NCBI RefSeq assembly: GCF_020614395.1
Contig: NZ_CP085324.1
Location: 1 to 64,000, forward strand
From: Salarchaeum japonicum
GTDB taxonomy: Archaea > Halobacteriota > Halobacteria > Halobacteriales > Halobacteriaceae
Length of the DNA: 64,000 nt
Direction of reading: 5' to 3'
Shown: one piece after another, positions 34,718-44,366 of the stretch
How the letters are laid out: every line of letters begins with the position of its first letter
Position numbering within the stretch: position 1 is the stretch's first letter
Program-made: the position numbers and the translations under genes
The notes under the pieces: generated by a model
Told to the model about the DNA's origin: nothing
The model's database searches: none
Seen by the model: only the letters and a program-made list of their open reading frames with translations

Positions 34718-35731
34718 TTACGCGGCGAGCACGTCCGGCAGGTCGCCGGGGAGGTCGTCGCGGGCGTGCGGCGCGAAGAAGTCGGGGTCGGGGCCGATGG
34801 GAACCCGGCGCTTCGGGTTGATGTCGCCGTGGCTCCGGTAGTAGTGCTGTTTCACGTGCCACATGTCGCAGGTCGCCTCGACGCCGGGGAGCTGGCAGAG
34901 TTCACGGAGGTAGCCCCAGAGCGCGTCGTAGTCCGTGATTTGGCGGTAGTTGCACTTGAAGTGGTTGTGGTAGACCTCGTCGAACCGATAGAGGGTGGTG
35001 AACATGCAGACGTCCGCGAGCGTGAGCGAGTCCCCGACGAGGAAGCGCTGCTCGGAGAGCCGGGCGTCGTACTCTTCGAGGGCGTCGAAGAGGTCGCGGA
35101 CGGCGTCGTCGTAGGCGTCCTGGGACTCCGCGAACCCGGCGCGATAGACGCCGTTGTTGATGCGGGGATAGACGTCGTCGATGACGTCGTCGATTTCGCC
35201 GCGGTCGCCCTCGGGGTAGAGGTCGACGCCGTTGTCGTACTCCGAAAAGGCGGTGGCGAACATCCGGATTATCTCCTCGGACTCGTTGTTCACGATGGTG
35301 TCTTCTTCCGTGTCCCAGAGGACGGGGACGGTGACGCGGCCGGTGTAGTCGGAGTCGGCCTCCCGGTAGACCTCGCGGAGGTAGTCGGAGCCGAACAGGT
35401 GGTCTTCGGTGCTTCCGGGTTTCGAGGCGTCGAACTCCCAGCCCTGGTCGTACCGGACGGGGTCGACGACGCTCACCGAGATGTCGTCTTCGAGGCCGAG
35501 GAGGGCGCGCACGGTGAGCGCGCGGTGCGCCCACGGGCACGCGTAGGAGACGTAGAGGTGGTAGCGTCCCGACGCGGGTTCCGGGCCGTCGGTGACGACC
35601 TCGTCCGGGCGCTTCCGAGAACCCCGAATCCAGTCCCGGAAGGAGGTTTCGGCGCGCTCGAACTCCCCGGACTCGTCGTGTTCTAGCATCTCCTCGTCCG
35701 TGTGCCACTCGCCGTCGACCATTCGTCCCAT
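34718..35731 (-). CDS. Glutathione S-transferase-like glutathionyl-hydroquinone reductase (Xi class)
   Basis: A 337-residue Xi-class GST. The thioredoxin-like half has the catalytic cysteine in [11 protein letters not shown] (C65), and the typical VPVLWD and [11 protein letters not shown] segments follow. The helical half contains [23 protein letters not shown] and [16 protein letters not shown]. These enzymes reduce glutathionylated hydroquinones. Haloarchaea make gamma-glutamylcysteine rather than glutathione, so the natural cofactor is probably that thiol. The start at 35731 (MGRMVDGEW) is preferred over one 25 codons upstream. Confidence 0.9.
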   Translation of the reverse strand: MGRMVDGEWHTDEEMLEHDESGEFERAETSFRDWIRGSRKRPDEVVTDGPEPASGRYHLYVSYACPWAHRALTVRALLGLEDDISVSVVDPVRYDQGWEFDASKPGSTEDHLFGSDYLREVYREADSDYTGRVTVPVLWDTEEDTIVNNESEEIIRMFATAFSEYDNGVDLYPEGDRGEIDDVIDDVYPRINNGVYRAGFAESQDAYDDAVRDLFDALEEYDARLSEQRFLVGDSLTLADVCMFTTLYRFDEVYHNHFKCNYRQITDYDALWGYLRELCQLPGVEATCDMWHVKQHYYRSHGDINPKRRVPIGPDPDFFAPHARDDLPGDLPDVLAA

Positions 35732-35840
35732 ACACGAGGCCTGGGGCGGACGCCGCAAAAAGACGAGGGCCACGGCGACCGATGCGGGTGTCGTGCGGAA
35801 GTACAAGGGTTTTACCGACAGGACGGCCTACCTGTGCGCA

Positions 35841-38615
35841 ATGAGCGACCTCACCGAGGAGTACCGTCTCGACTACTTCGAATCAGAGGGCTTCACGCGA
35901 AAATCCTGTACGGAGTGTGGAGCGAACTTCTGGACGCGGGACGACGAGCGGGAGACGTGCGGCGAACCCCCCTGTGAGGACTACGGGTTCATCGACGACC
36001 CCGGGTTCGACGACGAGTACACCCTCGAAGAGATGCGAGAGGAGTTCCTCTCCTTCTTCGAGGAGCACGACCACGAACGCATCAGTCCGTATCCGGTGGC
36101 GGCGAACCGCTGGCGGGACGACGTTCTCTTGACGCAGGCGTCTATCTACGACTTCCAGCCGCACGTCACGAGCGGGCAGTCCCCGCCGCCCGCGAACCCG
36201 CTCGCGGTGAGTCAGCCCTGCATCCGCATGCAGGACATCGACAACGTCGGGAAGACCGGACGCCACACGATGGCGTTCGAGATGATGGGCCACCACGCCT
36301 TCAACGCGGACGAGGGCACGGACTACGCGTACGAGGGCGAGGTGTACTGGAAAGACCAGTGCGTCGAGTACTGCGAGGAGTTCTTCGCGTCGTTCGGCGT
36401 CCCCAAGGAGGACGTGACGTTCATCGAAGACCCCTGGGTGGGCGGCGGGAACGCCGGCCCCGCGTTCGAAGTCATCTACAAGGGCCTCGAACTCGCGACG
36501 TTGGTCTTCATGTCGATGGAGCAAGACCCGGACGGCGAGTACGAGATGAAGGACGGGAACACGTACGCGCGGATGGACCGCCGCGTCGTGGACACCGGCT
36601 ACGGCCTCGAACGCTGGACGTGGATGAGCCAGGGCACGCCCACCGTCTACGAGGCCATCTATCCCGAGATGATTGCGACGCTGAAGGAGAGCGCGGGCAT
36701 CGAACTCAGCGATGAGGAAGCGGAACTCGTCCACCGCGCGTCGAAGCTCGCGGGCCACCTCGACATCGACGAGGTGGAGGACATGGACGCCGCGCGCGAC
36801 AATCTCGCGGACAAACTCGACGTGGAGACGGAGCGCCTGCACGACCTGATGCGGCCGCTCGAAGACCTCTACGCCATCGCCGACCACTGCCGCACGCTCG
36901 CCTACATGTTCGGCGACGGTATCGTGCCGTCGAACGTCGGCACGGGCTACCTCGCGCGGATGGTGCTCCGGCGGACGGTTCGCCTGATGGACACCGTCGG
37001 CGTGGCGGACGACCTCGCCGACCTCGTGGACGTACAGGCAGAGCGGCTCGGGTACGAGAACCGCTCGACGATTCGAGACATCGTGCGCAAGGAGGTCGGG
37101 AAGTACGAGGAGACGCTCGAACGCGGGAGTCGGAAGGTCGAGCAGTTGGCGCGCGACCACGCCGAGCGCGGCGAGCCGATTCCCGCTTCGACGCTCGTGG
37201 ATCTCTACGACAGCCACGGCCTCCAGCCGGACATGGTGGAGGAAATCGCGTCCGAAGAGGGCGCGGAGGTGGACGCGCCGGACGACTTCTACTCGCTCGT
37301 CGCACAGCGCCACGACTCCGCGGAGGCGTTCGAGGAGGAGGAGTCGCGGGACGAACGCCTCGGCGACCTGCCGGAGACGGAGGCGCTCTACTACGAAGAC
37401 CAGGAGCGCACGGAGTTCGAGGCGGTCGTGCTGGACGTGTTCGAGCGCGAGATGGACGGCGAGACGGTGTACGACGTGGTGCTCGACCAGACGCGGTTCT
37501 ACCCGGAGGGCGGCGGGCAGCCCGCAGACCGCGGGACGCTCTCGACGGACGACGCGACCATCCAGGTGCAGGACGTGCAGAAGCGCGACGGCGTCGTCCT
37601 CCACCGGACGAACGAGAACCCGGGGAAGGGCGAGTTCGTGCGCGGCCAGGTGGACTGGGAGCGCCGCGAGCGCCTGATGGCCCACCACACCGCCACCCAC
37701 ATCGTCGTGCACGCGGCCCGCCAGGTGCTGGGCGAGCACGTCCGGCAGGCGGGCGCACAGAAGGGCGTGGACTCCTCGCGCATCGACATCCGGCACTACG
37801 AGCGCCTCGACCGGGAGACGGTGAAGGAGATAGAGCACCGCGCGAACGAGGTCGTGCGGGAGAACACGACCGTCCACCAGGAGTGGCCCGACCGGAACGA
37901 GGCGGAGGCCCAGCACGGCTTCGACCTCTACCAGGGCGGCATCCCCGCCGGGGAGAACATCCGCCTCATCCACGTCGGCGACGACGTGCAGGCCTGCGGG
38001 GGGACGCACGTCTCCCGGACGGGCGACATCGGCACCATCAAAATCCTGAACACGGAGCGCGTGCAGGACGGCGTGGAGCGGTTCACGTTCGCCGCGGGCC
38101 GCGCGGCCATCGAGCACGTCCAGGAGCAGGAGGCGTACCTGCTGGACGCCGCGAACACGCTCGACGTGACGCCGGACGAACTCCCCGAAACGGCACAGCG
38201 GTTCTTCACGGAGTGGAAGGAGCGCGGCAAGCAGATAGAAGACCTCAAGGAACAGCTCGCGGAGGCGCGCGCCGGCGGCGGCGCGGACGCCGAAGAAGTC
38301 GAGGTCGCGGGCACCACGGCGGTCATCCAGCGCGTGGACGGCGACATGGACGAGCTCCGCGCGACCGCGAACGCGCTCGTCGAGGACGGCAACATCGCGG
38401 TCGTCGGCTCCGGGGCCGAGGGCGCGCAGTTCGTCGTCGGCGTCCCCGATGGCGTGCCCGTGAACGCCGGCGCGGTCGTCAGTGAGTTGGCGAGCCTGGT
38501 CGGCGGCGGCGGCGGCGGTCCGCCGGACTTCGCGCAGGGCGGCGGTCCCGACAGCGAGAAACTGGACGACGCCCTGGAGAGTGCGGCCGAAATCCTCGAA
38601 TCGGTCGCTCAGTAA
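35841..38615 (+). CDS. alaS: Alanyl-tRNA synthetase
   Basis: A 924-residue archaeal AlaRS charging tRNA-Ala. An N-terminal cysteine set (C23, C26, C40, C45) is an archaeal zinc-like element before the class II core. The catalytic domain includes EMMGHHAFN and the ATP loop [15 protein letters not shown]. The editing domain carries the zinc motifs HTATH (616-620) and CGGTH (719-723). The C-Ala domain follows, with a Gly-rich loop [15 protein letters not shown] near the end. The ATG at 35841 is a good start preceded by an AT-poor promoter. It is divergent from the Xi-GST and overlaps the HD hydrolase gene by 7 bases at the end. Confidence 0.98.
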   Translation: MSDLTEEYRLDYFESEGFTRKSCTECGANFWTRDDERETCGEPPCEDYGFIDDPGFDDEYTLEEMREEFLSFFEEHDHERISPYPVAANRWRDDVLLTQASIYDFQPHVTSGQSPPPANPLAVSQPCIRMQDIDNVGKTGRHTMAFEMMGHHAFNADEGTDYAYEGEVYWKDQCVEYCEEFFASFGVPKEDVTFIEDPWVGGGNAGPAFEVIYKGLELATLVFMSMEQDPDGEYEMKDGNTYARMDRRVVDTGYGLERWTWMSQGTPTVYEAIYPEMIATLKESAGIELSDEEAELVHRASKLAGHLDIDEVEDMDAARDNLADKLDVETERLHDLMRPLEDLYAIADHCRTLAYMFGDGIVPSNVGTGYLARMVLRRTVRLMDTVGVADDLADLVDVQAERLGYENRSTIRDIVRKEVGKYEETLERGSRKVEQLARDHAERGEPIPASTLVDLYDSHGLQPDMVEEIASEEGAEVDAPDDFYSLVAQRHDSAEAFEEEESRDERLGDLPETEALYYEDQERTEFEAVVLDVFEREMDGETVYDVVLDQTRFYPEGGGQPADRGTLSTDDATIQVQDVQKRDGVVLHRTNENPGKGEFVRGQVDWERRERLMAHHTATHIVVHAARQVLGEHVRQAGAQKGVDSSRIDIRHYERLDRETVKEIEHRANEVVRENTTVHQEWPDRNEAEAQHGFDLYQGGIPAGENIRLIHVGDDVQACGGTHVSRTGDIGTIKILNTERVQDGVERFTFAAGRAAIEHVQEQEAYLLDAANTLDVTPDELPETAQRFFTEWKERGKQIEDLKEQLAEARAGGGADAEEVEVAGTTAVIQRVDGDMDELRATANALVEDGNIAVVGSGAEGAQFVVGVPDGVPVNAGAVVSELASLVGGGGGGPPDFAQGGGPDSEKLDDALESAAEILESVAQ

Positions 38616-39793
38616 TCGACGGCGTCCCCGACGCCGGAGAGGCCGAGTTCGCGCTCGGCGGCCGCACCGACCGCCTCCGCGTGTTCTTCGGGTGCATAGA
38701 CGCCGAAGCGCCACTGAACTTCCTGCGAGTGTTGCATGCCTTCGACGAGCGGGCTGTGGTCGGCGAGGCGTTTCGTGTCTCCGTTGACGACGACGCGCGC
38801 GCTGGATTCGGGCATCGACGGCCGGCCGGGGGTGTCCACGACGACGTGCTTCTCGGGGACGCCCGCCGCGTCCGCGATATCGCGCGCGAACGCCCGAACC
38901 CGGTCGTGGTCGGCGACCACCACGTCCTCGGGGACGGCGTCGCGCTCGCACCAGGCCGCGCGCTTGTAGAGGTCGCGTTCGGCGAGGCGGCGGACGAACT
39001 CCTCGGTTTCGTCGTGGTCGCGGAGGGCGGCGAGGAGTTCGTCGTCGGTCATGCGCGCGAACGCGGCGACGGCGAGGTCGCTCGTGTCGAGGAGGCGTTC
39101 GCTCGCGCGTTCGAGCATCCCGCCGGCGATGCGGGAGACGTGGTGGCGGTAGACGGTCGCGTTCATCAGCGCGCGGGCGACGAGGAGGGATTCTGCGGTG
39201 GCGACGTTCCCCTCCGCGAGCACGAGGTCGTCGTCGCGGAAGGTGAGCGCGCGCACGAGTCGGCCGTGGTCGACCGTGCCGTAGGGGACGCCGGTGTGGT
39301 GGGCGTCGCGGACGAGGTAGTCCATCCGATCCACGTCGAGTTCTCCGGCGACCAGCTGGCCGAGTTTACCGTTGCCGGCGATGAGGTCGGCGACGCCGCC
39401 GGGGTCGAGGCCGTAATCCGCGAGCACGTCGGCGACGGGGCCGTCCGCGAGAAGGTCGGTCACGTCGTCGTGGTGGCGGCCGAGGCGGCGCTCGATGATG
39501 CCCTCGGTCTGGTGGCCGTAGGGGCCGTGACCCACGTCGTGGAGGATGGCGGCGGCGCGGGCTTTGTCGGCGCGCGCGCCGGAGACGTCGAGGTGGGCGA
39601 GCGCGCGGTCGGCGAGGTGGTAGACGCCGAGGCTGTGCTCGAAGCGCGTGTGGTTCGCGGACGGGTAGACGAGGCGGACGGTGGAGAGCTGTTTGATGTG
39701 GCGGAGCCGCTGGACTTGGGGGGTGTCGAGGAGGGCGGACGCGACGCCGTCCACCTCGATGTAGTCGTGGACGCTGTCCTTGATGGCGCGCAT
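38609..39793 (-). CDS. HD domain phosphohydrolase
   Basis: A 394-residue HD-superfamily protein resembling dNTP triphosphohydrolase-like or nucleotide phosphohydrolases. The HD core is intact: HTRFEHSLG (48-56, H53), [18 protein letters not shown] (H85, D86, H88) and a later aspartate in [12 protein letters not shown]. The N-terminus [11 protein letters not shown] and the [21 protein letters not shown] opening are typical of the group. The C-terminal 150 residues are less conserved. Possible role in dNTP pool balance, but the substrate is unproven. It stops 7 bases inside alaS. The ATG at 39793 is the likely start. Confidence 0.88.
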   Translation of the reverse strand: MRAIKDSVHDYIEVDGVASALLDTPQVQRLRHIKQLSTVRLVYPSANHTRFEHSLGVYHLADRALAHLDVSGARADKARAAAILHDVGHGPYGHQTEGIIERRLGRHHDDVTDLLADGPVADVLADYGLDPGGVADLIAGNGKLGQLVAGELDVDRMDYLVRDAHHTGVPYGTVDHGRLVRALTFRDDDLVLAEGNVATAESLLVARALMNATVYRHHVSRIAGGMLERASERLLDTSDLAVAAFARMTDDELLAALRDHDETEEFVRRLAERDLYKRAAWCERDAVPEDVVVADHDRVRAFARDIADAAGVPEKHVVVDTPGRPSMPESSARVVVNGDTKRLADHSPLVEGMQHSQEVQWRFGVYAPEEHAEAVGAAAERELGLSGVGDAVDY

Positions 39794-39885
39794 GGTGGAG
39801 AGCGCGACGGGAAGCCCGTTATCTCTCCCGGTTCAGTTCTTTCCGCGACCGCACGCGCTTTATGCCGGCCCGCCCATCCGTATCG

Positions 39886-39907
39886 TGTGGTGTGATAGTT
39901 CACCACA
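39886..39907. promoter_or_regulatory. Inverted repeat in the divergent promoter region before the amidotransferase gene
   Basis: Arms tgtggtg (39886-39892) and caccaca (39901-39907) surround an 8-base spacer, ending 80 bases before the ATG at 39988. It lies in a 194-base divergent gap. Size and symmetry suit a repressor site, but no cognate regulator is identified. Confidence 0.3.
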
Positions 39908-39987
39908 ACCACTTCCATCCCCGCTTCGATACCGACGCAGAGTGACACCGCCGAAATGCATTTTCACGCGGACGCAGTACGCGGGGT

Positions 39988-40674
39988 ATGAGCACCCCGC
40001 GTATCGCGTTCGTCAACGCCGCGCACGACGGCGCTGACACCCTGAAGAACTTCCGCCGCGAACTCGACGCCGACCTGGTGGAGTTCCACGTCACGGAGGG
40101 CACCGTCCCGACGGACTTCGAGTTCGACGCCGCCGTGGTCTCCGGGAGTCGCGCGTCCGTCTACTGGGACGAGGACTGGATTCAGCCCACCCGCGAGTGG
40201 GTCGGAGAGGCCGCAGAGCGCATGCCCGTGCTCGGCGTCTGTTTCGGCCACCAGCTCCTCGCGGACGCGCTCGGCGGCACCGTCGAGGGGATGGACGAGT
40301 ACGAAATCGGCTACCGCACCGTCTCGAAAACCCGGGACGACCCCCTGCTCGATGGGTTGGGCGAGGAGTTCCTCGTGTTCACCACGCACTCCGATGCCGT
40401 GACGGAACTCCCGCCGGACGCAGAGCTGCTCGCGGAGAACGACTACGGCGTCCACGGGTTCCGGAAGGGCGACGCGGTCGGCGTCCAGTTCCATCCCGAG
40501 TACGACATGGAGACCGCGGAGAGCGTCACCCGCCGGAAGGACGACCTCCCCGCGGAGCGCAAGGACGCCGTCACCGACGGTATCACGCCCGAGAACTTCG
40601 AGAAGGCCTGCGAGGCGAAACGGTTGTTCGAGAACTTCACGGAGTACGCGCGGTCGGCGAGCGCGGCCGACTAA
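39988..40674 (+). CDS. Class I glutamine amidotransferase domain protein (GuaA-like)
   Basis: A 228-residue stand-alone GATase1 protein. The nucleophile is in PVLGVCFGHQLLAD (C85) and the catalytic His/Glu in QFHPEYD (H169, E171). Such proteins resemble the glutaminase half of GMP synthase or a gamma-glutamyl hydrolase-like enzyme. A partner synthetase is not adjacent, so it may act on an unknown substrate or with a distant partner. A start at 39988 follows an AT-rich stretch. Its stop overlaps the convergent DCC gene by 4 bases. Confidence 0.9.
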   Translation: MSTPRIAFVNAAHDGADTLKNFRRELDADLVEFHVTEGTVPTDFEFDAAVVSGSRASVYWDEDWIQPTREWVGEAAERMPVLGVCFGHQLLADALGGTVEGMDEYEIGYRTVSKTRDDPLLDGLGEEFLVFTTHSDAVTELPPDAELLAENDYGVHGFRKGDAVGVQFHPEYDMETAESVTRRKDDLPAERKDAVTDGITPENFEKACEAKRLFENFTEYARSASAAD

Positions 40675-41042
40675 TCCGTCGCGGGCGGGTCGCAACGCAC
40701 GATTTTCCCCCACCAGTCGCGGCGGTCGGCACCCCACCGGTAGAGTTTCTCGCGGAGCGACGGGTAGCCGGGAACCTCGCGCAACACCGCGACGGCGGCG
40801 TCGAAGACGGGATGGATGCGCGCGAGCGCCTGCTCCATCGCTTCGCCGCAGTCGTAGACGGCGTCGTCGGTGAGGAGGTGCGCGCAGGTCTCGTAGTCGT
40901 CGGGGAGGCGCGCGCGCTGGTCGGGCGTGAGTTCGTGAAATCCCACGAGTTCGAACTCCCCGAGGTCGTCCGCGACGCGCGCACACCACGTGCAGAACCC
41001 GCACTCGTCGTCGTAGACGAGTCTCGGGGGATGCTCACTCAT
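40671..41042 (-). CDS. DCC-family thiol-disulfide oxidoreductase-like protein (DUF393)
   Basis: A 123-residue protein of the DCC family named for the motif YDDECGFC (10-17, C14 and C17, with C20 also present). The thioredoxin-like N-terminal strand and YRWGADRRDWWG C-terminus match. The role may be disulfide reduction; partners are unknown. It starts at 41042, overlapping the cupin gene by 8 bases, so the pair is cotranscribed. Confidence 0.85.
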   Translation of the reverse strand: MSEHPPRLVYDDECGFCTWCARVADDLGEFELVGFHELTPDQRARLPDDYETCAHLLTDDAVYDCGEAMEQALARIHPVFDAAVAVLREVPGYPSLREKLYRWGADRRDWWGKIVRCDPPATD

Positions 41043-41508
41043 CGGTGAATCGCCCCGTCTCGCCCCCGCAGTTCTCGCAGCGCGCGACGATGGACTCGCG
41101 GTCGTCCGCGAGTTCGATAGTCTGGGTCGTCTCCGCCTCGCACTCCTCGCAGTACCGGAGAATCGTCGTCTCCCCGGCCTCCCGGGGCGCGCCGACGGCG
41201 AGCACGATGGCGCGGTCGGCGTGCTCGTTCACCGCGTGCTTGTACTCGCCGGGCGCGAAGCGCGCGAGTTCGCCCGACCGCACCGGCACGCTCTCCTCCT
41301 CGGTGCGGAACGTGACGGTGCCGGCCTGCACGTAGAACACCTCCTCCTGTGATTCGTGGGCGTGATAGCCGAAGGACGTGCTGTCGCCCTCGTCCAGTTC
41401 GTAGTAGTTCAGGGAGACGTTCGTCGTCCCGAGCGCGTCCGCGAGCGGATAGCTCACGTCCGCCGGACTCATTCGGGAGGAGAACTCGGAGAGTCGAACC
41501 TTGCGCAT
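41035..41508 (-). CDS. Cupin protein with C-terminal zinc-ribbon
   Basis: A 157-residue protein combining a cupin beta-barrel with a small zinc-binding tail. Likely metal ligands of the cupin are H49, H51, E55/E56 and H91 (GYHAHESQEE, YKHAV). After the barrel, CEEC (C120, C123) and CENC (C144, C147) form a zinc ribbon. Such fusions may be metal- or redox-dependent regulators or small-molecule enzymes, not assigned here. It is the first gene of the cupin-DCC pair. A start at 41508 gives MRKVRLSEFSS. Confidence 0.82.
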   Translation of the reverse strand: MRKVRLSEFSSRMSPADVSYPLADALGTTNVSLNYYELDEGDSTSFGYHAHESQEEVFYVQAGTVTFRTEEESVPVRSGELARFAPGEYKHAVNEHADRAIVLAVGAPREAGETTILRYCEECEAETTQTIELADDRESIVARCENCGGETGRFTDE

Positions 41509-41580
41509 ACCCAGTGTTGGGGTGCGCGACGTTTCAATTGTGGTGGCCGGCGTCCAGCGAGGGCGCTGCGCGCCAATTAA

Positions 41581-42080
<500 letters not shown>

Positions 42081-42126
42081 ACTCGATAGTCCGGCCCGCA
42101 GCTACCTTAACTTGGTGCCTCCGGCG

Positions 42127-42924
42127 TTATAGGCGGTCTCGGAGGCGGTCGTACTCGGCTTCGCTCACGCCCGCTTTCGCGAGTTCGGTGCCGTGGGCGT
42201 CGGTGCCGCCGGTGGCGAGGAGGTCGTGTTCGTCGATGGTGTCGCGCACGCGGTCGAAGCCGGCGTCGGTCGGGTGTTGGCCGACGGGCCGGTCGTAGGG
42301 GTAGTGGAGTTCGACGGCGTCGAGGTCGCTCGCGCGGGCGAGCGCGGCGTCGGGGTGGTCGTACCGGAGGGGGTGGGCGAGGCCGACGACGCCGCAGGCG
42401 TCGCGGAGGAGGCGGACGCCTTCGTCGTAGCCGGTCACGTCGCGCGCGACGTAGCAGGGTTCGTCGTCGCCGATGAGGTCGTCGAACACGCCGGACACGT
42501 CGTCGTACCGGGTGTCGGGGTGGGCGACGACGGCGCGCGCGATGTGGGGGCGGCCGATTCCCTCGCGGGCGTCGAGGTCGAGGTCGATATCGAGGTGGGA
42601 TTCGACGTTCTCGATGATGCGGCGGCCGCGGGTCTCGCGGTCGCGCTGGAGGCGGTCGAGTTCGGCGGTGAGCGCGTCCGTGGGGGTGACGCCGTACCCG
42701 AGGAGGTCGATCTGTTCGTCGGGGGTTTCGACCCGGAGTTCGATGCCGTGAATCAGTTCGACGCCCGCGCGGGTGGTGACGGGCGGGAGGTCGGGCTGGA
42801 CGCGGTCGTGGTCGGTGATGGCGACCGCTTCGAGGCCGGCGTCGGCGGCGGCGGGCGCGACCTCGCCGGGTTCGAACGTGCCGTCGGAGCGGGTCGTGTG
42901 GACGTGGAGGTCCGCGTGCACCAT
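42127..42924 (-). CDS. PHP domain phosphoesterase (RNase AM/TrpH-like)
   Basis: A 265-residue PHP-family enzyme. It starts MVHADLHVHTTRSDGT with the metal ligands H6 and H8, has ITDHD (about 37-41), a further GLAHPL pattern and the final GGTDAHG. The family includes YciV/RNase AM, which degrades 5'-monophosphorylated nucleotides or RNA ends, and other polymerase-linked phosphoesterases. Its preference cannot be told. It is divergent from the small DUF5789 gene with a shared promoter region. Confidence 0.88.
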   Translation of the reverse strand: MVHADLHVHTTRSDGTFEPGEVAPAAADAGLEAVAITDHDRVQPDLPPVTTRAGVELIHGIELRVETPDEQIDLLGYGVTPTDALTAELDRLQRDRETRGRRIIENVESHLDIDLDLDAREGIGRPHIARAVVAHPDTRYDDVSGVFDDLIGDDEPCYVARDVTGYDEGVRLLRDACGVVGLAHPLRYDHPDAALARASDLDAVELHYPYDRPVGQHPTDAGFDRVRDTIDEHDLLATGGTDAHGTELAKAGVSEAEYDRLRDRL

Positions 42925-42952
42925 ACGGGACGCTGAACGGCCAGCGGCTTGT

Positions 42953-42960
42953 GTTTAAGG
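42953..42960 (-). promoter_or_regulatory. TATA element of the PHP gene
   Basis: Reads ccttaaac on the minus strand, 29-36 bases upstream of the start at 42924. Confidence 0.45.
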
Positions 42961-42989
42961 AAACTATTATTCTACACCATCGTTCATGG

Positions 42990-43005
42990 AGAACGTTCTT
43001 AATGG
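42990..43005 (+). promoter_or_regulatory. Palindrome adjoining a TATA element before the DUF5789-like gene
   Basis: The perfect 10-base palindrome AGAACGTTCT (42990-42999) abuts and partly overlaps cttaatgg (42998-43005), a TATA element 21-28 bases from the ATG at 43026. A repressor binding here would block TBP; that is inference. Confidence 0.35.
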
Positions 43006-43025
43006 TCTATCATCCAGAAGCGTGT

Positions 43026-43310
43026 ATGACGCTCAGAGACGCCGCGCGACTGCTCGAAACCCAGGAGTACCCGACCACCGCCGACGACATCAAGACCACC
43101 CACGGCGACTTCGAACTCGACCTCCCCAACGGCACCGAGACCCTCGGGGACATCATCGACCGCGCCGGCGACGACACCTTCGACGACGCCACCGCCGCCC
43201 AGCACGCCCTCATGGGCGCAGTGGGCGGCGAAGCCATCGGTCGCCGGAACTACTCCGACCGCGACCCCACCCCCATGGGCGTCGACGGCCCCACCCAGGT
43301 TTCGTTTTAA
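43026..43310 (+). CDS. Small conserved haloarchaeal protein (DUF5789-like)
   Basis: A 94-residue soluble acidic protein beginning MTLRDAARLLETQEYP and ending SDRDPTPMGVDGPTQVSF. The LETQEYPTTADDIKTTHGDFELDLPNG core and the terminal GRRNYSDRDPT match a widespread haloarchaeal family (DUF5789/DUF2795-like), which tends to be tiny and of unknown role. It lies divergent to the PHP gene. The ATG at 43026 is chosen since the region upstream is AT-rich promoter. Confidence 0.75.
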   Translation: MTLRDAARLLETQEYPTTADDIKTTHGDFELDLPNGTETLGDIIDRAGDDTFDDATAAQHALMGAVGGEAIGRRNYSDRDPTPMGVDGPTQVSF

Positions 43311-43522
43311 TCCCCCGACCCCGTAGGTTCACGGCCGCGGCCACGACCCCGGCCGCACTCCGCTGACGATTCTCTCACGAGCCGCGCGTTCTGCGTCCGA
43401 ACCCACACCGATTCGATTCTGTGGTGTCCGAACGGTCGATTCGATACGGATTTCGTGTCACTTGTCGTGCTAGTCGGCGATACATTGATATGGCAAAGCC
43501 GCTAACCTTGGTTTGTCTTACC

Positions 43523-43696
43523 ATGTCAATCGGGTCTTACGACGAAGCCGAACACGAGCGCCGCGAACGCAAGAACTCGTCCGTCGATACGACGAACGAC
43601 GACACCCGCACGCAGTACGAGGGAACCGTCGAGTACGACTCGGGCGAGTCCGCGGACGACCTGCTCGAAACCTTCCAGCGCATCAAGAAGAACTGA
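43523..43696 (+). CDS. Short conserved haloarchaeal protein (DUF5786-like)
   Basis: A 57-residue charged protein MSIGSYDEAEHERRERKNSS... ending DLLETFQRIKKN. It is highly hydrophilic, has no transmembrane segment, and belongs to a small haloarchaea-only family. The 212-base gap upstream shows no gene, only AT-rich promoter-like sequence. Its stop lies inside the end of the convergent membrane-protein gene (14-base overlap). Confidence 0.75.
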   Translation: MSIGSYDEAEHERRERKNSSVDTTNDDTRTQYEGTVEYDSGESADDLLETFQRIKKN

Positions 43697-44366
43697 ACCG
43701 AGCGACCGCCACCACACTTCCTACCGCGAGTACGTGTCCCGCGACGGCGAGCGCCAGCACCGGCTGGTCGCCGAGCAGGGGGACGAGGACGAGTTGGAGG
43801 AGCGCGAACCCGACGTTCCGCGAGTCGAGCGCGCGCAGTTCCGCGGCCGTCTCGCCGTCGAACGAGTACCGGAGTTCGCGGTAGGCCGCGAGCACGGCCG
43901 CCCACCAGCCGGTGCCGATGCGGTAGCAAACGTCCCAGAGCACGAGCAACGCGAGGGCGACGGCGGGCGCGGCGGGCGACGGCCCGAACAGCTGTTCGAG
44001 GAGCGTCGCGCCGTCCCGCGGATCGACGACGAACAGGTAGGTGACGAGCGCGACGTACGCGAGCACGCCGAGCACGACTTCGACGCTCGACCCGAACAGG
44101 AGGCGCGTGTAGTCGTCCGGGAGCGAGAGCGTGCGGACGCGCCGCCCCATGTCGAGCATGAACGCGCTCCCGGCGGCCGCGACGGCGACGGCGACCGTGC
44201 CGGGAACGACGGCGTTCCAGTAGCCGTAGGCCGCGGCGGCGGCGAGCACGAGCGCCTCGAACAGGACGAACTGGACGGCGACCGCGAGTCGGTCGGGGAG
44301 CGAGAGCCCGGGAATCGCGCCGACGATGCTCTCGTACACCCACGTGCGACCGTACCGGTCGCTCAC
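43683..44366 (-). CDS. Multi-spanning haloarchaeal membrane protein
   Basis: A 227-residue protein with about six hydrophobic helices. Distinct features are an N-terminal DRYGRTWVYESIVGAIPGLSLPDRL and LLVLWDVCYRIGTGWWAAVLAAYRELRYSF in the middle. No enzyme motif or substrate can be assigned. It overlaps the NAD-binding gene's end by 4 bases, so the two are cotranscribed. Confidence 0.7.
   Translation of the reverse strand: MSDRYGRTWVYESIVGAIPGLSLPDRLAVAVQFVLFEALVLAAAAAYGYWNAVVPGTVAVAVAAAGSAFMLDMGRRVRTLSLPDDYTRLLFGSSVEVVLGVLAYVALVTYLFVVDPRDGATLLEQLFGPSPAAPAVALALLVLWDVCYRIGTGWWAAVLAAYRELRYSFDGETAAELRALDSRNVGFALLQLVLVPLLGDQPVLALAVAGHVLAVGSVVAVARFSSS

Noticed and set aside
35883-38951. A 1022-codon open frame antisense to alaS
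   Set aside because: alaS on the plus strand has complete catalytic and editing motifs. The antisense frame is Val/Arg/His-rich without a recognisable domain.
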